Assembly: GCA_002631855.1 (NCBI GenBank)
Contig: NTLF01000004.1
Coordinates: 62,001 to 126,000, forward strand
Length of the DNA: 64,000 bases
Direction: 5' to 3'
DNA from: Zunongwangia sp. ESRF-bin46
GTDB lineage: Bacteria; Bacteroidota; Bacteroidia; Flavobacteriales; Flavobacteriaceae
Shown: one piece after another, positions 18,189 through 26,848 of the stretch
Layout of the letters: the number at the start of each line of letters is the position of its first letter
How positions within the stretch are numbered: position 1 is the stretch's first letter
Notes under the pieces: generated by a model
Database searches by the model: none
What the model was told of the DNA's origin: nothing
What the model saw: the letters and a program-made list of their open reading frames with translations, nothing else
Program-made: the position numbers and the translations under genes

Positions 18189-18752
18189 TTAATAGTTTTC
18201 CGCCACTTTTTCAAGCTCGGCATACCAATCTTCGCCATACTTTCTAATAAGGGCATCTTTTACAAATTTGTAGATAGGTACTTGTAATTCTTTGCCTAAC
18301 GTGCACGCATCATCACAAATAGGCCATCTGTGATAATTAATTGCAGAAAACTCACTGTAATCCTGAATTCGGACTGGATATAAATGGCAAGATATTGGTT
18401 TTCGGAAATCAACCTCACCTGCATTATAGGCGTCTTCAATACCACAACTTGCGGTACCATTTTCGGTAAAGGTCACGTAAGCACATTCTTTTCCGTTTAC
18501 CAATGGTGTTTCCAGTTCCCCTTGGGCAGTTTTAATATACGTTCCTTGTTCTTCAATAGATTGAACACCTTCGGTACGTAAAAAGGGTTTTACTTTAGGG
18601 TAGATTTCTTTTAATATTTCGGTTTCATCTTCGGTAACGGGTGCGCCCGCTTCTCCTTCAATGCAACAAGCCCCTTTGCAGGCACTAAGGTTGCACACAA
18701 ATTCTTTCTCAATAATATCTTCTGAAATGATCGCTTTTCCTAATTGAAACAT
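18189..18752 (-). CDS. DUF3109 family cysteine-rich protein
   Basis: The 187-residue protein has the cysteine pattern of DUF3109, related to zinc- or iron-cluster proteins of the YkgJ type. The motifs are FVCNLSACKGACCIEG near the N-terminus and later CGIEDA, CHLYPVR and CDDACTLG. These Cys residues probably bind a metal or cluster. The biochemical role is unknown. The length is normal for the family. Confidence 0.85.
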   Translation of the reverse strand: MFQLGKAIISEDIIEKEFVCNLSACKGACCIEGEAGAPVTEDETEILKEIYPKVKPFLRTEGVQSIEEQGTYIKTAQGELETPLVNGKECAYVTFTENGTASCGIEDAYNAGEVDFRKPISCHLYPVRIQDYSEFSAINYHRWPICDDACTLGKELQVPIYKFVKDALIRKYGEDWYAELEKVAENY

Positions 18753-18871
18753 AACGCAAAGGTACTTGGTTTTCTAAGTTTTATCAGAAAAAATTTACTA
18801 AAATTTAACACCAATATATGATTTAAAACCCTGTAATATTGATTACTTTTGCCGGCTTAAATTTTTAGGAT

Positions 18872-19453
18872 ATGGAATTTAATTTTAAACAAATTGCAAC
18901 CGCCACGATGGTATTGTTTGCCGTTATTGATATTATAGGAAGTATTCCTGTAATTATCTCATTACGGGAAAAATCGAAAGAAATAAAAAGTGGACGTGCG
19001 TCCATCATTTCAGCAGTGGTATTGATAGTCTTTCTATTTATAGGAGAACGTATTTTAAACTTAATTGGAATTAATGTAAACGAATTTGCCGTTGCTGGTG
19101 CTTTGGTGCTTTTCTTTATCGCCTTAGAGATGGTTTTGGGTATCACTTTGTTTAAACAACAGGATCACGATCTAGGCATGGCGACCGTATTTCCTATTGC
19201 ATTTCCCATTGTTGCAGGTCCTGGAAGTTTAACCACACTGTTATCATTACGTGCAGAATTTGAATTGGAAAACATAATTGTCGCAATATTTGTAAACATA
19301 ATCGTTGTCTTTATCGTTTTAAGGACCTCCGGTTCTCTTCAGAAATTTTTGGGAAAAAACGGTATTGGTATTATTGAAAAGATTTTTGGAGTAATATTAC
19401 TTGCTATTTCAGTAAAACTGTTTACATCGAATATTCAGGAATTATTTAATTAA
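18872..19453 (+). CDS. MarC-family integral membrane protein
   Basis: The 193-residue protein has six hydrophobic helices and the MarC signatures VIDIIGSIPVIISL and FPIAFPIVAGPGSLTTLL. MarC proteins were once thought to be multidrug transporters. Their function remains open. A TACTTTTG element (18844-18851) just upstream resembles the sigma-A -7 box. It is followed closely by a small membrane protein gene. Confidence 0.9.
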   Translation: MEFNFKQIATATMVLFAVIDIIGSIPVIISLREKSKEIKSGRASIISAVVLIVFLFIGERILNLIGINVNEFAVAGALVLFFIALEMVLGITLFKQQDHDLGMATVFPIAFPIVAGPGSLTTLLSLRAEFELENIIVAIFVNIIVVFIVLRTSGSLQKFLGKNGIGIIEKIFGVILLAISVKLFTSNIQELFN

Positions 19454-19462
19454 TTTTGCTGT

Positions 19463-19663
19463 ATGAAAATCTTTATCTACATACTAATGGCTCTTGCAGC
19501 TGGCTTGATAATTTTTAACGCAACCAAGTTAGATTTTAATAATCTTTTTGAAGGGGACAGTAAAATAGCTGTTATTAGTGTTTTAGCCGGAGCCTGTGCG
19601 CTATTACTATTGGCGATACTACAAGTTTCGCACACTATCAATAAAAAGAAAAAAGGGAAATAA
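19463..19663 (+). CDS. Small two-helix membrane protein
   Basis: The 66-residue protein has two hydrophobic helices (MKIFIYILMALAAGLIIFNA and VISVLAGACALLLLAILQV) and a Lys-rich cytoplasmic end (NKKKKGK). It lies 9 bp after the marC-like gene, so it is probably co-transcribed. No function is recognised. Confidence 0.75.
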   Translation: MKIFIYILMALAAGLIIFNATKLDFNNLFEGDSKIAVISVLAGACALLLLAILQVSHTINKKKKGK

Positions 19664-19679
19664 TTATACGGGAATTTGA

Positions 19680-21287
19680 CTACTGTTCAACAACAGCAGC
19701 TTTGTCTTTTTCTTCAATTTCCATCACTTTTTTAAGCATTGGATCACCTTGGTTAAGTACAAACTCATAGGCGTTAGGCCCAAAAAGTTGTTGAGCTATG
19801 TTGGCCTTAAGCGCTTTTTCTAACCGGGCCTCATAACCTGTTAAGTTTATTTTTGCTTCATTAAAACGAGCATATTCAATAAAATCTTTTGAGAGTGATT
19901 CATCAACTGTATAATTTTCAGAAAAATCTTTGAAGGTAACGCCTTTAAATTGAGCGCGGTTTTGCTCTAGGTATTCAAATATAAAATAGCTCATAAAACC
20001 ACTTCGGGATACATAGTTAATAGTTTCGCTACCAACACTTGTGTCTTTCGGAACAAAAATATCTGGTATAATACCGCCACCACCATAAACAATCTTTCCT
20101 TTAGGGGTCACAAATTTTAAAGAGTCTACCACCTCAATATCTTCTTTGTGCTCGAGTTCGCCATTTTTATAGCGTTTTTCATAATCGCTATAATAGGCAT
20201 CATTCCCATTTCCGTAAGGTCGTTGTATAGACCGACCTGTTGGGGTGTAATATCTTGCTATGGTCAATCGCACGGCACTGCCATCCCCTAATGACATTTC
20301 ACGCTGTACCAATCCTTTTCCGAAAGATCGGCGGCCAATAATTGTCCCTTTATCATTATCTTGAAGTGCCCCAGCCACTATTTCACTTGCCGAAGCCGAA
20401 TTTTCATTGATAAGCACGTAGACTTTTCCGTCTTCAAAATCACCACGCCGAGTAGCATAGGTTTTATTGATATCGCCACTTTTATTTTTAGTAATCAACA
20501 CGAGTTTGTCATCTTCAAGAAATTCATCTACAATACGTTCTGCCGTTGAAATATACCCACCGGGATTGTTGCGAAGATCCAGAACCAGACTTTTTATACC
20601 ATCATCGGTTAACTCATCAAGTGCTCTTTCAAATTCGTCGTATGTGGTTTCAGAAAAGCGGTTTACTTTTATATAGCCTACATCATCAGTGAGTTTATAA
20701 GAAGCGTCCACGCTTACAAGCGGCACTTCTTTTCTTCGGAATTTAAACTCCAACAGTTCACCTTGACCTTTTCGGTATACCTTCAGCTTAATCCTAGAAT
20801 TTTTTTCGCCTTTTAAGTAAGAAATGATACTATCTCTATTGATGCTATCACCAAAAATTTTCTTCTCATCTGCATACAAAATACGGTCACCGCCTTTAAT
20901 TCCAGCTTGCTCTGCTGGCCCTCCTTTTATTGAACGTATTACTGCGATACTGTCGTTATACACATAATAACTCACGCCAATACCTACAAAGTTACCGCGC
21001 ATGTCATCGGCATTATCTTCGTATTCATCACTAGGAATATACACAGAATGCGGATCGAGATTTTCCAAAATACCATTAACGGTAACATCGACAATGCTAT
21101 CGGTATTAACGCGATCTACATATTCATAGTCGATATAATCGATAAGGCGGTTTAGCTTATCCTTTTTGCTGTTGGTGGCAAAAATCTTTTCGGTAGTATC
21201 GTTAAAATTGAGTTTTGAGCCCACAAAAACACCTGCGGCGAGTGCCGTACCAATTATTAAGGGCAGGTATTTTTTATGGTATTTCAT
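19680..21287 (-). CDS. S41-family carboxyl-terminal processing peptidase
   Basis: The 535-residue enzyme has an N-terminal anchor (residues 7-25), a dimer/cap region, a PDZ domain (about 90-170; GGPAEQAGIKGGDRI) and the S41 catalytic domain with the Ser-containing NENSASASEIVAGAL and the Lys-containing RRSFGKGLVQ. Tsp/CtpA-type enzymes degrade or trim periplasmic proteins from the C-terminus. It starts 5 bp after the deaminase gene, so the two form an operon. Confidence 0.93.
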   Translation of the reverse strand: MKYHKKYLPLIIGTALAAGVFVGSKLNFNDTTEKIFATNSKKDKLNRLIDYIDYEYVDRVNTDSIVDVTVNGILENLDPHSVYIPSDEYEDNADDMRGNFVGIGVSYYVYNDSIAVIRSIKGGPAEQAGIKGGDRILYADEKKIFGDSINRDSIISYLKGEKNSRIKLKVYRKGQGELLEFKFRRKEVPLVSVDASYKLTDDVGYIKVNRFSETTYDEFERALDELTDDGIKSLVLDLRNNPGGYISTAERIVDEFLEDDKLVLITKNKSGDINKTYATRRGDFEDGKVYVLINENSASASEIVAGALQDNDKGTIIGRRSFGKGLVQREMSLGDGSAVRLTIARYYTPTGRSIQRPYGNGNDAYYSDYEKRYKNGELEHKEDIEVVDSLKFVTPKGKIVYGGGGIIPDIFVPKDTSVGSETINYVSRSGFMSYFIFEYLEQNRAQFKGVTFKDFSENYTVDESLSKDFIEYARFNEAKINLTGYEARLEKALKANIAQQLFGPNAYEFVLNQGDPMLKKVMEIEEKDKAAVVEQ

Positions 21288-21292
21288 GTAAT

Positions 21293-21721
21293 TTACTGTA
21301 AATCTTCAATATGCGTAATGGTAACGCCAGCTTTTTCTAAAAATTTTATTCCACTATTGTCTTTATAGCCTTTATGATAAACCAACCGCGTAATTCCCGC
21401 TTGGTGAATTAACTTGCTACATTCTTTACAAGGTGATAGTGTAATGTACAATGTCGCTCCATTACAGGATTGTGTTGACGATGCTACTTTTAAAATAGCA
21501 TTTGCTTCAGCGTGAAGCACATACCATTTTGTGTAGCCTTCTTCATCTTCACAAAAATTTTCAAACCCACTTGGGGTACCATTATATCCGTCGCTAATTA
21601 TCATCTTATCTTTCACAATAAGTGCGCCAACTTGTTTGCGTTTGCAATAAGAGAGTTTGCTCCATTCTAATGCCATACGTAAATAGGCAATATCGTATTG
21701 TCGTTGTTTACTAATACCCAT
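21293..21721 (-). CDS. dCMP deaminase-like zinc enzyme
   Basis: The 142-residue cytidine/deoxycytidylate deaminase family protein has both zinc motifs intact: HAEANAI (His plus catalytic Glu) and PCKEC (two Cys). It also has the N-terminal SYCKRKQVGALIV and DGYNGTPSGFENFCE segments typical of dCMP deaminases. It should convert dCMP to dUMP for thymidylate synthesis. It is upstream of, and coupled to, the S41 peptidase, a common pairing in Flavobacteriia. Confidence 0.9.
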   Translation of the reverse strand: MGISKQRQYDIAYLRMALEWSKLSYCKRKQVGALIVKDKMIISDGYNGTPSGFENFCEDEEGYTKWYVLHAEANAILKVASSTQSCNGATLYITLSPCKECSKLIHQAGITRLVYHKGYKDNSGIKFLEKAGVTITHIEDLQ

Positions 21722-21858
21722 AGTGTTAAATAAGTAGCGAAATTAGCAGGAAGTTACATGATTGCAAAATTTACTGTGTTAAGCATTTGCAAAACTACTT
21801 CAAGATAATAAAAGTATTACTATTTACTGAAACTGAAATAAATTGTATGTAAGTTATT

Positions 21859-22446
21859 TCAGGAAAAAAGAAAAAAGCAATTTTCTATTAGCATAGGAAT
21901 TATAAGCCCAATGACTATTGAAGATATAACAAGTACCCAGTCGCGTTTATTAAACCGAAAAATAGTCTGTACCAAAAACGCCAGGATGAGCACTAGAACC
22001 ACTACAATTAATTGTGCAGCTTCAATACCTAGGGCAAACTCCAGTAAATGTAGAATATCATTATCTCCACTTATCATTTTAAAATAGCCAGCAAAGCCAA
22101 AACCGTGAATCAGCCCGAAAAATACAGTCGCAACATATAACACCCCTAGCTTTTCGGCTCTTTTTTCTTTTCCGGCCGTAAATAGATTAAACAATGCCGT
22201 AACCAAAATAGTGATAGGGATTAAGCACTCGATCCAACTACTGGAAACATTTACCACTCCATAATTTGCCAATAACAACGAGATTGTATGCCCCACGGTA
22301 AACAGCGTAACCAAAACAAGCAGTTTTCGCCAGGCATTAAACGTGTAGGCTGCACACAGTACAATTATAAAAAGCACATGATCATACGCTTGCCAATCGA
22401 GTACGTGTTCTAATCCTAATTTAAAATAAAGCCAAAAATCTGTCAT
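21859..22446 (-). CDS. HupE/UreJ-like membrane protein
   Basis: The 195-residue protein has six or seven hydrophobic helices and family motifs GLEHVLDWQAYDHVLFI at the start and GLIHGFGFAGYF near residue 112. Proteins of this group carry nickel or cobalt or are of unknown substrate. His and Asp in GLEH...DHVLF and LIHGFG would line the path. No hydrogenase or urease gene is nearby, so the ion is uncertain. Confidence 0.85.
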   Translation of the reverse strand: MTDFWLYFKLGLEHVLDWQAYDHVLFIIVLCAAYTFNAWRKLLVLVTLFTVGHTISLLLANYGVVNVSSSWIECLIPITILVTALFNLFTAGKEKRAEKLGVLYVATVFFGLIHGFGFAGYFKMISGDNDILHLLEFALGIEAAQLIVVVLVLILAFLVQTIFRFNKRDWVLVISSIVIGLIIPMLIENCFFLFS

Positions 22447-22528
22447 TGAGGAAGGGTTTAAGATTCCCCAAAGGTAGGAAAAGTCGGTAAAATTTTATAA
22501 CTTTATAATCAACTGAAAACCAAACGCT

Positions 22529-23233
22529 ATGAATAAACTATTACTACTTTTAGCAACACTTTTAATTGGTTTTACATCCGTAAGCCAAGAACCAGACCCA
22601 GAATTATATCAAACTTGGTACTTATATAGCTATGAATACGATTTAGGCGATTATATTTTAGTTTCAGAAATTGATCCAGCTATTTCTCCCAATTTAATAA
22701 TTGAAGAAAGCTTAGATTTTTTCGGAAATGGTGCCTGCAATGGATACAATGGTAACTTTATATATGACGCTACAGCTGAAACTTTGACACCAGAAAATTT
22801 TGTGCAGTCCCTATTAAACTGTGATTATCAATCTCATACCGAATTTGAACGCGACTATTTTGGGTATTTTATTCCAGATGAATCGTTTGAATACTCTATT
22901 AGCACAAATCCTAATAACCCTAATGAGCAAGAATTGATTTTGTCATTAGCACCAGGGTTTGATCTTACCTATAGAAATATAGAGCTTTCCATTTCTGAAA
23001 ATAAAGCGGTTGCTTTTAAAATATATCCCAACCCAGTTTCAGAAACGCTTTTTATAACTTCAGAAAACAATACTATCGAAAAACTCAATGTCTATTCAAT
23101 AAACGGAAAATTGATTCTTTCCGAAAAAGAAGACACCAATCAATTAGATGTTTCAGCACTTTCCAAGGGGTTGTATTTTGTTGAGATTACTTCTGAAAAT
23201 GGAGTGGCAGTTCAAAAATTTGTAAAGCAATAA
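22529..23233 (+). CDS. Secreted META-like protein with T9SS sorting domain (paralogue 1)
   Basis: The 234-residue protein has a signal peptide, then a domain resembling the HslJ/META fold (residues about 22-150), with the hallmark NGACNGYNGNF and a distal Cys. A type A T9SS C-terminal sorting domain covers about residues 165-234 (YPNPVSETLFI to FVKQ). The protein should cross the outer membrane through the T9SS and lose or anchor its tail. It is the first of four genes spaced by only 2 bp. Confidence 0.85.
   Translation: MNKLLLLLATLLIGFTSVSQEPDPELYQTWYLYSYEYDLGDYILVSEIDPAISPNLIIEESLDFFGNGACNGYNGNFIYDATAETLTPENFVQSLLNCDYQSHTEFERDYFGYFIPDESFEYSISTNPNNPNEQELILSLAPGFDLTYRNIELSISENKAVAFKIYPNPVSETLFITSENNTIEKLNVYSINGKLILSEKEDTNQLDVSALSKGLYFVEITSENGVAVQKFVKQ
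23026..23232 (+). repeat. T9SS-tail DNA repeat, copy 1
   Basis: This is a stretch of about 207 bp starting CCCAACCCAGTTTCAG that recurs almost unchanged at 23722 and 24414, each time encoding the sorting domain. The 5' halves of the three genes are much more diverged. Confidence 0.85.
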
Positions 23234-23235
23234 TT

Positions 23236-23928
23236 ATGACAAAAATTTTACTCTTTACTACTTTATTAATAGGATTTTTGTCATTTAGCCAAGACCCAGA
23301 TCCAGATCTATTTCAAACTTGGCATTTAATTGAATACCATAATGAAATGAGCGACTACTCTGTTTCAGATGTTAATCCCCCTATTTCACCTACTATAACT
23401 ATTACAAATTCTTTGGATTTTACAGGCGAAGGTGCTTGTAATGAATATTCAGGCACTTTTACTCACTCTGAAAATAGTAGTATATTAATAGTTGAAAACT
23501 TCAACCCTACCCCAGAAACCTGTGAGCAACCTGAGCACGTAAACTTTGAAGATAACTACTTTGAATTTTTTGATACAGACAATCAACTTATGTATGAAAT
23601 CGAGGATAGTAATTCTGGTCAACAAATTCTCAAACTAGAAACTCCTATTTTTTCGGGTATGAGTTTTAGTAATGAAAAACTAAGTACCGTTGATAATAAG
23701 CAGTCAATGTTTAACCTCTATCCCAACCCAGTTTCAGAAACGCTTTTTATAACTTCAGAAAATAATACTATCGAAAAACTGAATGTTTATTCCATAAACG
23801 GGCAATTAATTTTTTCAGAAAATGAAAGCACCAATCAATTAGATGTTTCAACACTTTCAAATGGGTTATATTTTGTGGAGGTTACTTCTGAAAATGGAGT
23901 GGCTATTCAAAAATTTATTAAACGATAA
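23236..23928 (+). CDS. Secreted META-like protein with T9SS sorting domain (paralogue 2)
   Basis: This 230-residue protein has the same plan as its neighbour: signal peptide ending near LSFSQ, META-like domain with GEGACNEYSGTF and a second Cys near TPETCEQ, then the sorting domain YPNPVSETLFI to FIKR. The N-terminal domain differs clearly from paralogue 1, while the tail is almost identical. The spacing of 2 bp on both sides implies one transcript. Confidence 0.85.
   Translation: MTKILLFTTLLIGFLSFSQDPDPDLFQTWHLIEYHNEMSDYSVSDVNPPISPTITITNSLDFTGEGACNEYSGTFTHSENSSILIVENFNPTPETCEQPEHVNFEDNYFEFFDTDNQLMYEIEDSNSGQQILKLETPIFSGMSFSNEKLSTVDNKQSMFNLYPNPVSETLFITSENNTIEKLNVYSINGQLIFSENESTNQLDVSTLSNGLYFVEVTSENGVAIQKFIKR
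23722..23928 (+). repeat. T9SS-tail DNA repeat, copy 2
   Basis: This is the second copy of the sorting-domain repeat described at 23026, with a few scattered substitutions. Confidence 0.85.
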
Positions 23929-23930
23929 AT

Positions 23931-24620
23931 ATGAAAAAACCACTACTTTTTTTAACAGTCTTATTAGTAAGTTTTACATCAGCAGCACAAGGCCCAGATC
24001 CACAGTTGTTTAGAACTTGGTATTTAATTAATGTAGCAGAAAGTGACGATGATGTAATTAGAGAAGTTGCTGAGATAGAACCACCCATAACCCCTAATAT
24101 AACTATTTCAGAAAACTTGGAAATTTATGGCAACGGAGCCTGCAATACATTTAATGGTACATATGAGCTTTTAGGCGACAATTCACTGAATCCATTAAGT
24201 TTTGATCATACAACTGAAACGTGTAACTTTCAATCACACAATTTTTTTGAAAGCTCTTTTTTTGGTTTTATGTCGGGTGAATTTTGGTATCAGATAAGTT
24301 CTAATGATCAAGGGTTAACTCTAAGCTTAAATAACCCTATCTTCGGGTTTGCCAATTTTCAAGACTATCCACTGTCAATTTCAAAAAGTAATCTGGTAAA
24401 ATTTAAAATATCCCCCAACCCAGTTTCAGAAACGCTTTTTATAACTTCAGAAAACAATACTATCGAAAAACTGAATGTTTATTCCATAAACGGGCAATTA
24501 ATTCTTTCAGAAAATGAAAACACCAATCAATTGGATGTTTCAACACTTTCCAAGGGGTTGTATTTTGTTGAGATTACTTCTGAAAATGGAGTGGCCATTC
24601 AAAAATTTATTAAACAATAA
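23931..24620 (+). CDS. Secreted META-like protein with T9SS sorting domain (paralogue 3)
   Basis: This 229-residue protein has a signal peptide ending near TSAAQ, the META-like signature GNGACNTFNGTY with a second Cys in TTETCNFQ, and a sorting domain nearly identical to paralogue 2, except that the entry motif reads SPNPVSE rather than YPNPVSE. It is part of the same tightly packed operon. Confidence 0.85.
   Translation: MKKPLLFLTVLLVSFTSAAQGPDPQLFRTWYLINVAESDDDVIREVAEIEPPITPNITISENLEIYGNGACNTFNGTYELLGDNSLNPLSFDHTTETCNFQSHNFFESSFFGFMSGEFWYQISSNDQGLTLSLNNPIFGFANFQDYPLSISKSNLVKFKISPNPVSETLFITSENNTIEKLNVYSINGQLILSENENTNQLDVSTLSKGLYFVEITSENGVAIQKFIKQ
24414..24620 (+). repeat. T9SS-tail DNA repeat, copy 3
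   Basis: This is the third copy of the sorting-domain repeat. It shares many codon-level choices with copy 2 in the middle and with copy 1 near the end, which suggests patchy exchange between copies. Confidence 0.8.
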
Positions 24621-24622
24621 GT

Positions 24623-25333
24623 ATGAAAAAATTAATACTACTTTTAATAATCTTGACAAGTTTGCAAGGTTTGGCACAACAACCACTTTTGTTTCAAACC
24701 GATTGGTATCTACATAGCTTTACCTACGATGGCATGGAATACGATATTCCTGCCAACGATCCCTTTTATAGCCAACAAATATTTTTTGATGAAACAAATG
24801 ACGGTTATTTTCTTTCAACCTATATTACTAGTGAAACATTTTCCGCAAGCCCTACTTTTGAGCCCGGTACCTTTACAACCGTTATGCCAACAATAACCTT
24901 GGGAGGCTGTGAGTTTTATTGCGACCTGGAACAAGCTTATCTGTACGATTTCTTTTTCAGGGAAGGCGATCCTTACACCTTTACGTATGTTACCGTTATC
25001 ATTACCGATGAGTCTGGCGAAGTGTTTGAACTTTACATAACCGACCAAGACGGTAATCAAGCTGTATACCGCGATACGCCTCTTCTGTCGGTTCCAAAAC
25101 AGGAGAATTTTGTCATTTCCATATATCCCAATCCTGCTACAGACCAGTTGTTTTTAAAAAGTGAGTCAAACTCAATACAATCTGTCTCAATTATAAATTT
25201 ACAAGGACAAAAAGTATTAGGTTTTACTGATCAAACTGAAGTGATGGATATTTCGCAACTCTCTTCTGGTGCTTATTTTGTTGAAATTACTGCCGAAGAA
25301 GGGAAAACAATGAAAAGGTTTATAAAAAAATAA
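24623..25333 (+). CDS. Secreted protein with T9SS sorting domain (diverged paralogue 4)
   Basis: The 236-residue protein has a signal peptide and a beta-rich domain related in layout to the three upstream genes (FQTDWYLHSFTYDGMEY opening), but the ACNxYxG signature is missing. In its place is GGCEFYCDLEQ. Its sorting domain (YPNPATDQLFL to FIKK) is typical but not part of the DNA repeat family. It is the last gene of the four before the tRNA junction. Confidence 0.82.
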   Translation: MKKLILLLIILTSLQGLAQQPLLFQTDWYLHSFTYDGMEYDIPANDPFYSQQIFFDETNDGYFLSTYITSETFSASPTFEPGTFTTVMPTITLGGCEFYCDLEQAYLYDFFFREGDPYTFTYVTVIITDESGEVFELYITDQDGNQAVYRDTPLLSVPKQENFVISIYPNPATDQLFLKSESNSIQSVSIINLQGQKVLGFTDQTEVMDISQLSSGAYFVEITAEEGKTMKRFIKK

Positions 25334-25359
25334 AGCTCCAACATTTCTGTTGAAGCTTT
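25324..25359 (-). terminator. Terminator for tRNA-Leu, shared with the T9SS operon
   Basis: On the minus strand, AAAGCTTCAACA and TGTTGGAGCTTT form a stem with one mismatch, closed by GAAA and followed by a run of T. It directly follows the tRNA 3' end and can also serve the + strand operon. Confidence 0.75.
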
Positions 25360-25360
25360 G

Positions 25361-25442
25361 TACCTTGGGTGGGAATCGAACCCACACTCCCGAAAGAACT
25401 GGATTTTGAATCCAGCGTATTTACCACCAAATTTCCGTAAGT
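25361..25442 (-). tRNA. tRNA-Leu(CAA), 5' part altered at the ICE junction
   Basis: On the minus strand the T-arm (GTGGG-TTCGATT-CCCAC), the long variable arm and the anticodon arm (CTGGA-TTCAAAA-TCCAG, anticodon CAA at 25408-25406) are well formed. The 3' acceptor strand is CCAAGGT (25368-25362). The expected 5' partner ACCTTGG is not found. The sequence there (ACTTACG) leaves two mismatches, U8 is absent and the D-stem does not pair. The change begins near 25417, next to the integrase. I infer that element integration replaced the 5' half. Whether a working tRNA is still made is uncertain. Confidence 0.65.
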
Positions 25443-25515
25443 TATATTATAATCAACTGATTAACATATAATTAATTTTATATAATGTCAATTGATATCG
25501 TTTAAAATCCTAATT

Positions 25516-25535
25516 TGTTGTACCTATGTTGTACC
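25516..25535 (+). promoter_or_regulatory. Direct repeats in the integrase promoter
   Basis: TGTTGTACC occurs at 25516-25524 and 25527-25535, 11 bp apart or one helical turn. It lies just before a TATCTTTA -7-like element (about 25544-25551). Such sites could bind the integrase arm domain or a regulator. Confidence 0.45.
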
Positions 25536-25571
25536 AAAAATGATTATCTTTATATTCTCAATACTTAAGAT

Positions 25572-26786
25572 ATGGCATCAAACGCAAAAATAGTACTTCG
25601 GAAAAAGCCCAATAAAGAAGGGCATTGTCCTCTTTGTATTCGTATTACTAAAAACCGTCGCTCAAATTATCATTATATAGGTCATAATATTGACCCTAAT
25701 GATTGGGATGGAAAAAATATTAGAGTTAGAAAATCACACCCTTACTCAGATAGGTTAAACGGCTTGCTTAGTACTAAACTGTCTGAGGCGAATAAGATGC
25801 TGATTGATTTGCAATCGAGCAAAAAGGATATATCGGCTAATCAAATAAAAGAGAAACTTTATGCATCTTCCGAATCAGTTACTTTTTTCGAAGTGGCACA
25901 AGATTTTCTTGATGATTTAGAAGCAAACGAAAAGCTGTCTAGGCTCTCGACCGACAAGGCTCGTGTTAACCACGTATTGAACTTTACCAAATCAAAACAA
26001 CTTACCTTTCAAGAAATTGATGAAAACTTTCTAAAGAGATTTAAAACTTACCTCCGTACAAAACACAACCTATCGGAAAGGTCGATAGTAAATAATCTTA
26101 TTGTGATTAGAACTATCTATAATAGAGCTATTAAATTGGGTATAGTAGATAGAAAACTCTATCCCTTCGGTTCAGATAAAATACGGATTAAGTTCCCTGA
26201 AACCGAAAAAATAGGCCTTACCAAAAATGAGGTCATAAAACTTGAATCCGTTGAAAATCTGACCGACAACGAGACTCACGCTAGAAATGTTTGGCTTTTC
26301 AGTTTTTATTTTGCCGGAATTCGGGTAGCTGACGTATTGAAAATTCGTTGGACCGATATTTATGACGAAAGGCTGCATTATCGAATGAACAAGAATTTAA
26401 AATTGTTATCCCTTAAAATCCCAGATAAAATATTTCCGATTTTGGAATATTATCAGGACAGTAAACAAAATGATGACGATTTTATATTTCCGGAAATGAA
26501 AAAGGCAAATTTACAAGATGCAAAAGATGTCTATGCTAAAACAAAAACGGCCAACAAGAAATTCAATAAATATTTGGTATCGGTCGCTGATAAAGCCAAA
26601 ATATCAAAAAAAGTAACTATGCACATTGCTAGACATACATTTGGGAATATATCGGAAGATAAAATCCCAATTAATATGCTCCAAAAATTATATAGACATT
26701 CATCGATTACCACTACTATAAATTACCAATCTAACTTTATGCATAGGGATGCCGATAATGCTTTGGATAGCGTCATTAATTTTTGA
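25572..26786 (+). CDS. Tyrosine recombinase (ICE integrase)
   Basis: The 404-residue site-specific integrase has an arm-type DNA-binding N-terminus (residues about 1-90), a SAM-like core-binding domain (about 105-195) and a catalytic domain with Arg251 (FAGIRVAD), His351 and Arg354 (HIARHTFG), His376 (LYRHSS) and nucleophile Tyr385 (TTINYQ). All key residues are present, so it should be active. It starts 130 bp from the tRNA and points into the element, the usual position for the enzyme that inserts and excises an ICE. Confidence 0.93.
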   Translation: MASNAKIVLRKKPNKEGHCPLCIRITKNRRSNYHYIGHNIDPNDWDGKNIRVRKSHPYSDRLNGLLSTKLSEANKMLIDLQSSKKDISANQIKEKLYASSESVTFFEVAQDFLDDLEANEKLSRLSTDKARVNHVLNFTKSKQLTFQEIDENFLKRFKTYLRTKHNLSERSIVNNLIVIRTIYNRAIKLGIVDRKLYPFGSDKIRIKFPETEKIGLTKNEVIKLESVENLTDNETHARNVWLFSFYFAGIRVADVLKIRWTDIYDERLHYRMNKNLKLLSLKIPDKIFPILEYYQDSKQNDDDFIFPEMKKANLQDAKDVYAKTKTANKKFNKYLVSVADKAKISKKVTMHIARHTFGNISEDKIPINMLQKLYRHSSITTTINYQSNFMHRDADNALDSVINF

Positions 26787-26807
26787 TTTCTGAAATTCTA
26801 AATCATC

Positions 26808-26844
26808 TTTGCACAACCTGTGCATCGCAATTTTATTATCTTTG
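26808..26844 (+). promoter_or_regulatory. Promoter with operator-like palindrome before the metal island
   Basis: TTTG at 26808-26811 and TATCTTTG at 26837-26844 resemble a sigma-A promoter, with slightly long spacing. A perfect palindrome TGCACA-ACC-TGTGCA (26810-26824) lies between and over these elements. It is a good candidate operator for a metal-responsive regulator, perhaps one of the Fur-like proteins downstream. Confidence 0.5.
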
Positions 26845-26848
26845 CAGA

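Noticed and set aside
23026-24620. Regular repeats that might be a CRISPR array
   Set aside because: Units are about 207 bp, spaced by about 490 bp of coding DNA, in frame, and encode the T9SS sorting domain.
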